The notes under the pieces are model-generated. The model was given only the letters and a program-made list of their open reading frames with translations, made no database searches and was not told the DNA's origin. Position numbers and translations under genes: made by a program. From Actinomycetota bacterium (lineage in GTDB: Bacteria; Actinomycetota; Actinomycetes; Actinomycetales; Microbacteriaceae), in the NCBI GenBank assembly GCA_018268435.1, contig JAFDWP010000108.1, forward strand, positions 1 to 40,502: a DNA stretch of 40,502 bases. The letters run 5' to 3'. Position 1 is the stretch's first letter. Each line of letters starts with the position of its first letter. Shown piece by piece: positions 6,884 to 17,079 of the stretch.

Positions 6884-8572
6884 ATGACGAACACCGTGGC
6901 GCTGGCGAACGCCGCGGTCCGCGGTGTGCGCGGCAGCGGACATCGCACGGCGCAGCTGTGGCGTCAGTCGCTCCGGTTCCGCACCATGGTGATCGCCCTG
7001 GCGCTCACCAGCATCGCGGTGCTGGTGACATGCGTCGCGATGGCGCTCGCGGTGCAGAACAACCTGTGGGAGTCGCGCAAGAACCAGGTGCTGCAGGACG
7101 CCTCGCGCGCGGCGAACTCGGCCCAGTCGACGCTGTACTCGGCGAACACGCAGGGCAACGAGACCGCCGTGATCGGGCTCATGCGCGACGTCAGCGACAC
7201 CGTGCAGAACGTGTCCGCCTCGCGGGTGCTCGGAGTCTTCCCGCTGGATTCGAGGCCGTCGTCGGCGGGGTTCACCCTGGGCGGGTTCAACCGCGACGAG
7301 CTCGTCACCGACCAGCTCCAGCAGCGGGTCTCCAAGGACGCCACGAAGCAGTGGTGGCAGCCGGTCGCGCTGCGCGACGCGGACGGATCCGAGCATGCCG
7401 GGATCCTGATCGGCCAGCAGCTGACGATGCCGGGGTCGGGCTCGTACGCGCTGTACATCGCCTATGATCTCGCCGACACCGAGCAGACGCTCGTGCTCGT
7501 GCAGTCGAGCCTGTGGGTCGCCGGCATCGTGCTGGTCGCCCTGATCGGACTGATCACGTGGTTGTCGCTGCGCTCCGTCGTCCAGCCCATCACCGAGGCC
7601 GCGGACACCAGCGCGCGCTTCGCCGGCGGCGACTTCGACGTGCGGCTGCCCGTGCGCGGACAGGACGAGCTCGCCACCCTCGGGCGGTCGTTCAACGCCA
7701 TGGCCGACAGCATCGAGGCGCAGATCAAGGAGCTCGGCGCCCTGTCGCTCGTGCAGCAGCGGTTCGTCTCCGATGTCTCGCACGAGCTGCGCACCCCGCT
7801 GACCACGATCCGGCTCGCGGCCGAGATGCTCAACGACCGGCGCGAGGAGTTCGACCCGACCACCGCCCGCACGGCCGAGCTGCTGCAGACCCAGGTGCAC
7901 CGCTTCGACACGCTGCTCGCGGACCTGCTGGAGATCAGCCGCTATGACGCCGGATCCGTCCAGCTGGAGACCGAGGCGATCAGCCTGGCCCACCTCGCCG
8001 AGGATCTCGTCGAGGACATGAGCCCGCTGGCCGAGGCGCACGACACCGAGCTGCGCTTCGTCGCCCCCGGCGGGCACACCCCGGTCGACCTCGATCCGCG
8101 CCGCGTGCGCCGGATCCTGCGCAACCTCATCGGCAACGCGATCGAGCACGGCGAGGGCCGCCCCATCGTGATCACCGTGGACAGCGATCAGAACGCGGTG
8201 GCCGTCGGCGTGCGGGATCAGGGCATGGGGATGACGCCGTCCGACGCGGAACGGGTCTTCGACCGGTTCTGGCGTGCGGACCCCTCCCGGCAGCGCACGA
8301 TCGGCGGCACCGGACTCGGGCTCTCGATCGCGCTGGGAGATGCCCGGCTGCACCGGGGGACGCTGGCCGTGTGGTCGCGCCCGGGGGAGGGCACCAACTT
8401 CGTGCTCACGCTGCCGCGCGGGTCCCGGCCGCTCGATGAGGGGTCGCCCGTGCCGCTGGAGCCGGTCGAGGCGATCGCCGAGATCGGCGTGAGCACCGAC
8501 CCGAACGGCATCGCTCCGGTGGTGGCGTCGCGTCGGGCCGTCCCGGCCGGGGACGGCGAGGAGGAGTCATGA
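6884..8572 (+). CDS. mtrB: sensor histidine kinase MtrB
   Basis: This 562-aa kinase has membrane helices at about 33-56 and 205-228 around a 150-residue extracytoplasmic sensor. A HAMP linker follows (about 229-282), then the HisKA box FVSDVSHELRTPL with H300 and a HATPase domain: N box around N418, DQGMGM at 445-450 and GGTGLGLS at 474-481. It phosphorylates MtrA. About 70 residues after the ATPase domain are low-complexity. A small hairpin (6822-6835) lies in the 60-bp gap after mtrA. The stop overlaps the lpqB ATG by 4 bp. The upstream ATG at 6870 meets a stop after five codons, so 6884 is the start. Confidence 0.97.
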   Translation: MTNTVALANAAVRGVRGSGHRTAQLWRQSLRFRTMVIALALTSIAVLVTCVAMALAVQNNLWESRKNQVLQDASRAANSAQSTLYSANTQGNETAVIGLMRDVSDTVQNVSASRVLGVFPLDSRPSSAGFTLGGFNRDELVTDQLQQRVSKDATKQWWQPVALRDADGSEHAGILIGQQLTMPGSGSYALYIAYDLADTEQTLVLVQSSLWVAGIVLVALIGLITWLSLRSVVQPITEAADTSARFAGGDFDVRLPVRGQDELATLGRSFNAMADSIEAQIKELGALSLVQQRFVSDVSHELRTPLTTIRLAAEMLNDRREEFDPTTARTAELLQTQVHRFDTLLADLLEISRYDAGSVQLETEAISLAHLAEDLVEDMSPLAEAHDTELRFVAPGGHTPVDLDPRRVRRILRNLIGNAIEHGEGRPIVITVDSDQNAVAVGVRDQGMGMTPSDAERVFDRFWRADPSRQRTIGGTGLGLSIALGDARLHRGTLAVWSRPGEGTNFVLTLPRGSRPLDEGSPVPLEPVEAIAEIGVSTDPNGIAPVVASRRAVPAGDGEEES

Positions 8573-10269
8573 GAGCCGGACGGATCATCCGCGGCGCGGT
8601 CGTCGCGCTCGCCCTGCTCGGGCTGACCGCCTGTGCGTCGCTGCCCGTCACCGGAGACGTGCGTCCCGGCCTCGCCGCCGGCCAGAACGACGGCGGATCC
8701 GACCTGGCCTTCGTGCCGCAGGGGCCCTCGGACGGCATGGATCCGAAGGAGATCGTGCGCGGGTTCATCGACGCCGCGTCCAGCCCCAAGGACAGCTGGG
8801 GCATCGCGCGGCAGTTCCTCACCTCCGACGAGGCGCAGAAGTGGAAGCCGGACGCGGGGGTCACCGTCGACACAGGATCCGCCGAACGGCACTACGAGGT
8901 CCCGGACGTGACGAAGGAGGCGACCGCCACGACCGTGCGGCTCGGACTCCAGCAGAACGCGAGCGTGGACGAGACCGGCGCCTACACGGGCTACCCGGTC
9001 AACCGGGCGGCGGAGCTGCCGTTCGCCCTCGCGAAGAACAAGAACGGGCAGTGGCGGATCTCCTCCGCGCCGGACGGGATCGTGCTGGACGCCGACTCGT
9101 TCGCCGCGGCCGACGTGTTCGCCCCGTATCCGCTGCAGTACTTCGACCCGACCTGGACCTATCTGGTCCCGGACGTCCGCTGGTTCCCGAAGCGCGAGAA
9201 CACCGCGAGCCGCATCGTGCAGTCGCTGGTCGGAGGCAAGCCCAGCCCGTGGCTCGCGAACGGCGTGCGCACGGCGTTCACCGGCGACGTGGCACTCGCC
9301 CGCAGCACGGTGACCCCGGAGTCTCAGGTCGCGGAGGTCGCGCTCAACGACGCGGCGCTCAGCGCCGACCCGGTCACCCTGGCGCGGATGCGCACCCAGC
9401 TGGAGCGCAGCCTGAGCGGCGTCGGCGTGCTGCAGGTCAAGATCACCGTCGCCGGTCGGGACACGAACGCGGGATCCGCTGCCGCCGCGCCGACGACGGT
9501 CGACTCCCGGCCGCTCGTGCTGACGGACAAGGGCTTCGGCTTCCTGTCCGGCGGGGAGCTCGCCCCGGTGCCCGGCGTCTCAGCGCAGCTGGAGGGCTTC
9601 CCGCATCCGATCACGGCCATCAGCGCCGCCAGCGGCGCGCAGCGGGTCGCCGTGCAGAGCGGGGACGGGGTCGTGTACGCCGTCACCGACGGGAAGACCG
9701 ATCAGATCGACGGCCGCGGCGGACTCATCGCTCCGACCCTGGATCCGTTCGGCTACATCTGGACGGTGCCAGCGCAGGCCCCCGCCTCGATCTACGCCTG
9801 GTCCACGTCGGTCGCGCCCCGCCCGATCGCCGGCCCGCAGGACGCGGGCCAGGTGACGTCGTTCGCGGTGAGCAGGGACGGTTCCCGGCTGGCCATGGCC
9901 GTGGTCGCGGGCGGCCAGGTCAGGGTCGAGGTGTTCGCGGTCTCCCGCGACGACCGCGGCGCCCCCACGGCCCTCGGCGCCCCCAATGTGATCGCGTGGC
10001 CGGGCACCGCGGTGGACGTCGCCTGGCTCGACGACACGACCGTGGGCGTGCTGGGCGCCGACGGCACGAACCTGGTGCTGCGGGAGCAGGAGGTGGGCGG
10101 CCCCGCGAAGACCATCGACGCGCCGGACGCCGCGCAGAGCCTCGCGCCCGGGTCGCCGGTGTCGAACGTCCGGGTGCTCGGCGAGGGTGTGCTCTACCAG
10201 CGCAGCGGCCCGAACTGGCAGCAGGAGAGCAGCGGTGTAAAGGTGCTCGCGGTGCAGCTCGGCGGCTGA
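8569..10269 (+). CDS. lpqB: lipoprotein LpqB
   Basis: This 566-aa lipoprotein has signal MRAGRIIRGAVVALALLG and lipobox LTAC with lipidated C22. A GerMN-type domain occupies about 200-310, followed by an LpqB-type beta-propeller region to the C-terminus. In mycobacteria LpqB binds the extracellular part of MtrB and modulates signalling and cell-wall homeostasis. ATGA overlap with mtrB supports coupled [11 protein letters not shown], and the order mtrA-mtrB-lpqB is conserved across actinobacteria. The length is normal for the family. Confidence 0.97.
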   Translation: MRAGRIIRGAVVALALLGLTACASLPVTGDVRPGLAAGQNDGGSDLAFVPQGPSDGMDPKEIVRGFIDAASSPKDSWGIARQFLTSDEAQKWKPDAGVTVDTGSAERHYEVPDVTKEATATTVRLGLQQNASVDETGAYTGYPVNRAAELPFALAKNKNGQWRISSAPDGIVLDADSFAAADVFAPYPLQYFDPTWTYLVPDVRWFPKRENTASRIVQSLVGGKPSPWLANGVRTAFTGDVALARSTVTPESQVAEVALNDAALSADPVTLARMRTQLERSLSGVGVLQVKITVAGRDTNAGSAAAAPTTVDSRPLVLTDKGFGFLSGGELAPVPGVSAQLEGFPHPITAISAASGAQRVAVQSGDGVVYAVTDGKTDQIDGRGGLIAPTLDPFGYIWTVPAQAPASIYAWSTSVAPRPIAGPQDAGQVTSFAVSRDGSRLAMAVVAGGQVRVEVFAVSRDDRGAPTALGAPNVIAWPGTAVDVAWLDDTTVGVLGADGTNLVLREQEVGGPAKTIDAPDAAQSLAPGSPVSNVRVLGEGVLYQRSGPNWQQESSGVKVLAVQLGG

Positions 10270-10276
10270 TCCGCCG

Positions 10277-10306
10277 CTCCGCACAGGGCGCCCACCCGGT
10301 GCGGAG
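10277..10306 (+). terminator. hairpin after lpqB
   Basis: CTCCGCAC (10277-10284) pairs perfectly with GTGCGGAG (10299-10306) across a 14-nt loop, starting 7 bp after the lpqB stop. There is no T tract, as is usual in high-G+C actinobacteria. Likely end of the mtrAB-lpqB transcript. Confidence 0.5.
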
Positions 10307-10363
10307 TGCACCGGTCCCGGGGCACGCGTCCGGGGCCGCCGCGGACCAGGGCATGCTCGGGGC

Positions 10364-11131
10364 ATGCCCTTCGCGTCCGGGTCGTCCGTCACCGCCCGCG
10401 CCGGCGTGCGCCGGCTGATCCGCGAGGTCGCGGACTTCGCCTTCGCCTCCGAGTGCGCGGGCTGCGGCGCACCCGGCGCAGCGCTGTGCCCCGGGTGCGA
10501 GGCGGCGCTCGTGCCGTGCCCGGTGCGCACGCACGTCGGCGGTGTGGCCCTGTGCGCCGGGCTCGCCTTCGAGGGAGTGCAGGCTTCCGTGCTGCGTGCG
10601 ATCAAGGAGGACGGCCAGACGTCCCTGATCCGCCCGCTGCGCCCGGCGCTCGCCGCGGCCGTGGACGTGCTGCGGGAGGAAGCCGGCGCGGCTCGTCGCA
10701 TCGACGTGGTGGTGCCCGTCCCCACGTCGCGGGCGGCGTTCCGGCGGCGCGGGTTCCGGGTGCCCGACCTGCTCGCGCGCAGCACCGGCATCCCGGTGCT
10801 GCGCGCGCTCGTGCCCACGCGCCGGATACGGGATCAGCGGGGGCTCGATGAGCGCGAGCGGCACCGCAACGTCGCCGACGCGCTCCTCGCGGATCGTGCC
10901 GGAGGCGGGGCCGTCGCGCTCGTCGTGGACGACGTGATCACCACCGGCGCGACCTGTGCTGAGGCTGCGCGGGCGCTGCGGGCCGCGGGCTTCGTCGTGC
11001 TCGGAGCGGCGGCCGTCGCGGCCACTCCGCGCCACGGATCGGGGCGTCCCTGGGGCGTCGGCGGGACCCGTCGGAGCATCCTTGCGGATCTCGCAGGGGA
11101 TCCCCACGACACGCAGATGAATAGTGGATGA
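10364..11131 (+). CDS. ComF family amidophosphoribosyltransferase-like protein
   Basis: This 255-aa protein has an N-terminal double CxxC zinc-ribbon (C31, C34, C42, C45) and a type I phosphoribosyltransferase domain. Its PRPP-binding loop is VALVVDDVITTGATC (about 184-198). ComF/GntX proteins are related to DNA-uptake factors in naturally competent bacteria, but in actinobacteria the true role is not settled. It sits between lpqB and hpf, as in M. tuberculosis (Rv3242c next to Rv3241c). The ATG at 10364 is preceded six bases upstream by CATGCT, a weak -10 candidate for a leaderless mRNA. The last codons overlap the hpf promoter. Confidence 0.92.
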   Translation: MPFASGSSVTARAGVRRLIREVADFAFASECAGCGAPGAALCPGCEAALVPCPVRTHVGGVALCAGLAFEGVQASVLRAIKEDGQTSLIRPLRPALAAAVDVLREEAGAARRIDVVVPVPTSRAAFRRRGFRVPDLLARSTGIPVLRALVPTRRIRDQRGLDERERHRNVADALLADRAGGGAVALVVDDVITTGATCAEAARALRAAGFVVLGAAAVAATPRHGSGRPWGVGGTRRSILADLAGDPHDTQMNSG

Positions 11132-11156
11132 CATCCCGGGATCCGGCGACTACGGT
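11128..11156 (+). promoter_or_regulatory. hpf promoter
   Basis: ATGACA (11128-11133) and TACGGT (11151-11156) are separated by 17 bp, a good vegetative-sigma arrangement. The -35 overlaps the comF stop codon. The expected transcription start is near 11163, giving a leader of about 57 nt before hpf. This would let hpf be induced separately from comF. Confidence 0.6.
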
Positions 11157-11177
11157 GGGGACTCACAAAGGCGACCA

Positions 11178-11203
11178 CGGTCCGCCCTTGGCCGGGCGGA
11201 CCG
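11178..11203 (+). promoter_or_regulatory. 10-bp-stem leader hairpin abutting the hpf ribosome-binding site
   Basis: CGGTCCGCCC at 11178-11187 pairs perfectly with GGGCGGACCG at 11194-11203 around loop ttggcc. The AAGGAGG ribosome site begins four bases later (11207-11213). It could be a transcript stabiliser, an attenuator or a [18 protein letters not shown] element; the sequence alone does not decide. Confidence 0.7.
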
Positions 11204-11219
11204 GAACAAGGAGGTCAGG

Positions 11220-11873
11220 ATGGAAACGAACATCGTCGGTGTCGGAGTCGGCATCAGCGATCGATTCCGAGCGGTGGTCGAGGAGAAGACCGCGCGGATC
11301 GCGACTATCGCGACGAAGGCGACGAGCCTGGACGTGAAGGTCACTCATCGTTCCTATCGCGGCGGTCACGTGGAGGATGAGACCGTCGAACTCACTCTGA
11401 ACGGCAAGGGCCCGCTGGTCCGGGCGGAGGCGCGCGACGCGGACAAGTTCGTGGCGCTGGATCTCGCGGTGGACAAGCTCATCGAGCAGGTGCGCCGGGC
11501 CAAGGAGCGCCGCATCGACGGCCGCCACCATCCGCGCGGCGCCCGCTTCGAGAAGGGCACCGGCGAGATCTCCAAGCTCGACGTGCAGCCCGTCTCCGCG
11601 GACACCCTGCACGCGGTGTCCACCGGCGCCATCCCGACGCTCGAGGTCGAGGAGGAGTACTCCCCGGTCGTGATCCGCACGAAGAACTTCGATGCGGAGT
11701 GGATGACCGTCGAGGAGGCTGTCGACCGCATGGAGCTGGTCGGACACGACTTCTTCCTGTTCGTGGATGCGCGCAGCGACCACCCGAGCGTCGTGTACCG
11801 CCGCAAGGGCTGGGACTACGGCGTGATCTCGCTCACGACGCAGGCCGCTCCCGCCGAGGAGCTCGTCGGCTGA
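11220..11873 (+). CDS. hpf: ribosome hibernation promoting factor, long form
   Basis: This 217-aa protein has an N-terminal S30AE/YfiA-type domain (about 1-100, basic helix KLIEQVRRAKERR), a linker, and the C-terminal dimerisation domain of long HPF (about 155-212: VVIRTKNF, MTVEEAVDRMELVGHDFF, SVVYRRKGWDYGVI). Long HPF joins two 70S ribosomes into inactive 100S dimers in stationary phase or hypoxia. The ATG at 11220 is chosen over frames starting up to 96 bp earlier because AAGGAGG lies just upstream and homology begins here. It has its own promoter and leader hairpin. It ends at a very strong bidirectional terminator. Confidence 0.97.
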   Translation: METNIVGVGVGISDRFRAVVEEKTARIATIATKATSLDVKVTHRSYRGGHVEDETVELTLNGKGPLVRAEARDADKFVALDLAVDKLIEQVRRAKERRIDGRHHPRGARFEKGTGEISKLDVQPVSADTLHAVSTGAIPTLEVEEEYSPVVIRTKNFDAEWMTVEEAVDRMELVGHDFFLFVDARSDHPSVVYRRKGWDYGVISLTTQAAPAEELVG

Positions 11874-11885
11874 TCCCCGGACATG

Positions 11886-11932
11886 ACGACGGAAGCGGCC
11901 CGGGACCTGACGTCCCGGGCCGCTTCCGTCGT
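11886..11932. terminator. bidirectional terminator, 21-bp perfect stem
   Basis: Arms 11886-11906 and 11912-11932 are fully complementary around a 5-nt loop (ctgac). It lies between the convergent ends of hpf (stop 11871-11873) and the minus-strand coiled-coil gene (stop 11945-11947), so it can end both transcripts. Confidence 0.92.
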
Positions 11933-11944
11933 GGCCGGAGCAGC

Positions 11945-13267
11945 TCAGTCGAAGATGTCGCCGAGCAGGCCGCCGATGACGAGGCCGCCGAGCACGCCGG
12001 AGACGATGTCGCCGCCGGAGCCGCGCCGTCCGCCTCCGCCGCCCCAGCCGTTGCCGCCGCCCCAGCCCTGGTCGGGGCGGGAGCGGTCGATGTCGTGCTG
12101 CGCGAGCTGCAGCGCCTCCGCCGCGAGCTGGGCGACGCGCCGTGCCGAGCTCAGGGCCTGCTCGCGGGTCTCCTCGGCGGGCAGCAGCGACGGCACGTCC
12201 ACGCGCAGGCGCTCCGCCTCGGCGAGACGGGTGCGGGCGTCGGCGCCGATCCAGCCGCGGTGCCCCTCGATCAGGCCGCGGGCGATGCCGAGCTGGCGGT
12301 CGGCGTCGTCGAGCGCGTGCTGCACCGCGTCCAGCGTGGGGAGCGGGTGCTCGGCACGGTAGCGGGCCGAGGCGATCGCGGCGTCCAGCGCCGTGTTCGC
12401 CGCGCGCAGGCGGGTGAGCTCGCCGAACGGATCCATGCGGCTCCCAGCGGGCGCGAGCGCGCTGAGGGCCTGCTGCAGCGCGGCGGCCGCGGCGGTGACC
12501 GCCGGCACATCGGGCGCGGCGGAGAGCACGGCGAGGTCGTTGCGGGAGTCGGCGACGACCTCGGCGAGGGTCGACTCGGCCCGCAGGGCCTCGATCTCGA
12601 AGTCGTCCACGGCGTCCAGCAGCGCGGTCGCCCTGCGGGTCGCCTCGGTCGCGGTCTCGAGCGCGAGCACCGCCTCCTGGTTGCGCCCCGCATCGCGGCG
12701 GCGTTCGAACACGTCGGCGCCGTGGGCGGCGAAGACCACGAGCTGTGCGGCCTCCTGCGCGCTCTGCGACACGCGCTGCATGGCGGTGTCGGAATAGCGG
12801 GTGGCGAGACGGTCAACGGAGGCCTGCGCCAGCGGCACCCTGGCCTCGAGGTCCGCGGCGTCCGCGCGCACCTTGGCGACGACCTGCGGCGCGTTGCGCA
12901 CCCGGTTCACGGAGTCCGCGATCGCGGCGGACTTCTCGTCGATCAGGTCCTCGGCCCACCGGCACAGCTGCACGATGCGCGCGTTGCGGGTGCGCAGCTC
13001 CTCTGCGGTGTCCGGGATCTCGTCGTGGTTCAGCTGATGCAGCTGGAACGCCTCACCCATGTGCGTGCGCACGGCGTCGAGCGCGGCGCGGAAGTCCGCA
13101 GTCATCTCGTCGCCGAGCTCGGCGGTGGCGAAGGCGAGCTCATCGCCCGAGGTGCGGATCCGCTCGTCCGCGGCGACGATCGCCTGCTCGGCGCGGCGCG
13201 CGAGATCATCGTCCTGCGCCTGCAGCTCTTCCTGCTCACGTTTGCGTTTGCCCCAGAAACCGGCCAT
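11945..13267 (-). CDS. coiled-coil protein with Gly-rich tail, like the C-terminal part of TPM-domain proteins
   Basis: This 440-aa protein begins MAGFWGKRKREQEE, followed by about 380 residues of Ala/Glu/Arg-rich alpha-helix with heptad-like spacing. A Gly/Trp-rich linker (GWGGGNGWGGGGG) and a short hydrophobic glycine-zipper-like end (GVLGGLVIGGLLGDIFD) close it. The helical part and Gly-rich end resemble the C-terminal half of actinobacterial TPM-domain proteins, but there is no signal peptide and no TPM domain. The ATG at 13265-13267 is preferred because homology starts there and TAGGAT lies seven bases upstream; the frame is open 14 codons further. Function unknown; membrane association through the tail is plausible. 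Confidence 0.75.
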   Translation of the reverse strand: MAGFWGKRKREQEELQAQDDDLARRAEQAIVAADERIRTSGDELAFATAELGDEMTADFRAALDAVRTHMGEAFQLHQLNHDEIPDTAEELRTRNARIVQLCRWAEDLIDEKSAAIADSVNRVRNAPQVVAKVRADAADLEARVPLAQASVDRLATRYSDTAMQRVSQSAQEAAQLVVFAAHGADVFERRRDAGRNQEAVLALETATEATRRATALLDAVDDFEIEALRAESTLAEVVADSRNDLAVLSAAPDVPAVTAAAAALQQALSALAPAGSRMDPFGELTRLRAANTALDAAIASARYRAEHPLPTLDAVQHALDDADRQLGIARGLIEGHRGWIGADARTRLAEAERLRVDVPSLLPAEETREQALSSARRVAQLAAEALQLAQHDIDRSRPDQGWGGGNGWGGGGGRRGSGGDIVSGVLGGLVIGGLLGDIFD

Positions 13268-13274
13268 GCTGCCG

Positions 13275-13280
13275 ATCCTA
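13275..13280 (-). promoter_or_regulatory. -10 element, near-leaderless start of the coiled-coil gene
   Basis: TAGGAT on the minus strand, seven bases before the ATG. The transcript would begin at or one base before the start codon. Confidence 0.4.
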
Positions 13281-13362
13281 TGGTCCCGGGCCGTGCCCGG
13301 GCTGTGCATCCGCTACGCCCTCCGCGATCACGCACCGGTCGGCGCCGCGGGTGCCCGCCGGC

Positions 13363-13950
13363 TCAGACCGCGGCGCGCATCGGACGACCGCGCTTGGGTC
13401 GCAGGGTCGACAGCTCCAGCGCAGGCCCCGGGTGCGCCGCCAGGCGCTGCTCGGCGTGATCGAGCCAGCGCAGCTCCGCCTCGGCCGCGAAGATCAGCGC
13501 GTCGGTCATCAGGCGGCCGGCCAGTTCCTCCGGGGAGCCCGCGCCCGCGACGGTCGCCGCGGCGTCCCGCAGCTCCTGCAGCCGGGCGCCGGAGGCCGTG
13601 CGCTGCGCCAGGAACACGGCCGCCACGTCCACGCCGGGGAGGGTCGCCGCGACGACGAGCTTGATCGCGAGCTCGTCCCGGGCGCCGGTGCCGCGCTCGA
13701 TCGGGTGGGACAGCCAGCGGGCGACCTCCGCGGAGCCTTCGGAGGTTGCGGCCCAGTACACGTGCCCCTGCTCATCGGCGTCGCCGCGCTCGACGAGGCC
13801 GTCGCGCTCGAGGCGCTCGAGGGTGTTGTAGATCTGACCGACGTTGAGCGGCCAGGTGGATCCGGTGCGTCGGTCGAACTCGGCCCGCAGCTGGTGGCCG
13901 TAGCACGGCCCCTGATCGAGGATGGCGAGGAGGGACTGACGGACGGACAT
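13363..13950 (-). CDS. PadR family transcriptional regulator
   Basis: This 195-aa regulator has an N-terminal PadR winged helix (residues 1-75: S-L-L-A-I-L, G-P-C-Y-G-H-Q-L, then VGQIYNTLERLERDGLV). A C-terminal dimerisation region of about 110 residues as in the longer PadR/Vir class follows, ending in a basic tail. PadR proteins often repress multidrug or stress-response transporters, but no transporter is adjacent. The ATG at 13948-13950 has an AAAGGAAG ribosome site. It is divergent from secA across 249 bp. The same frame stays open on the minus strand to 18441, but that is the antisense of secA and alaA. Confidence 0.92.
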   Translation of the reverse strand: MSVRQSLLAILDQGPCYGHQLRAEFDRRTGSTWPLNVGQIYNTLERLERDGLVERGDADEQGHVYWAATSEGSAEVARWLSHPIERGTGARDELAIKLVVAATLPGVDVAAVFLAQRTASGARLQELRDAAATVAGAGSPEELAGRLMTDALIFAAEAELRWLDHAEQRLAAHPGPALELSTLRPKRGRPMRAAV

Positions 13951-13974
13951 CGGCTTCCTTTCCCGGACCTGCTG

Positions 13975-13994
13975 CCGAGTATATGGTTGCTCGG
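13975..13994 (-). promoter_or_regulatory. padR -10 element inside an inverted repeat
   Basis: CCGAG (13975-13979) and CTCGG (13990-13994) form an inverted repeat with a 10-bp gap. On the minus strand TATACT (13978-13983) overlaps it and is the best -10 for padR. Autorepression by PadR binding here is inferred. Confidence 0.4.
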
Positions 13995-14133
13995 AAATCC
14001 CGGGAGGCGGAGCATCTCCCCGCGTGTCGCCGGGCCGGGGTCCCGTCCGGACCGGGTGCGCCGGCGCATGACGCTCGGAGCGAACGCCGTGCGCACCGAG
14101 CGCTGCGCACAGGATCCGGAGGTCACGGGCCGG

Positions 14134-14139
14134 TAACAT
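14134..14139 (+). promoter_or_regulatory. candidate secA -10 element
   Basis: TAACAT about 60 bp before the secA start, with a transcription start expected near 14146. No convincing -35 is seen. Confidence 0.35.
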
Positions 14140-14199
14140 GAGTCGGTATGCCGTGCGCGGGACGCGTGGGCACGAGACACCCCTAGGGAGATGGCATCC

Positions 14200-17001
<2,802 letters not shown>

Positions 17002-17004
17002 CAT

Positions 17005-17025
17005 CCCGGGGCGATCCGCCCGGGG
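17005..17025 (+). terminator. hairpin after secA
   Basis: A 5-bp inner stem (gggcg/cgccc around atc) with three outer pairs and one mismatch starts 4 bp after the secA stop. No T tract. A moderate candidate. Confidence 0.45.
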
Positions 17026-17067
17026 GAGGCGTCGCGCCGCGTGCGCGAGGCGGCCTCTCGCGGGCGG

Positions 17068-17073
17068 TAGCCT
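17068..17073 (+). promoter_or_regulatory. alaA -10 element, leaderless arrangement
   Basis: TAGCCT lies exactly six bases before the alaA ATG, so transcription should start on the A of the start codon. No ribosome site precedes the gene. Confidence 0.55.
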
Positions 17074-17079
17074 TGGCCG

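Noticed and set aside
6149-8353. 734-codon minus-strand open frame opposite mtrA and mtrB
   Set aside because: Antisense of two certain genes; same skewed composition as other shadows.
14191-14199. ATG at 14191 as the secA start
   Set aside because: The only ribosome site (AGGGAG) ends directly against it, leaving no spacing; the in-frame GTG at 14200 has proper spacing.
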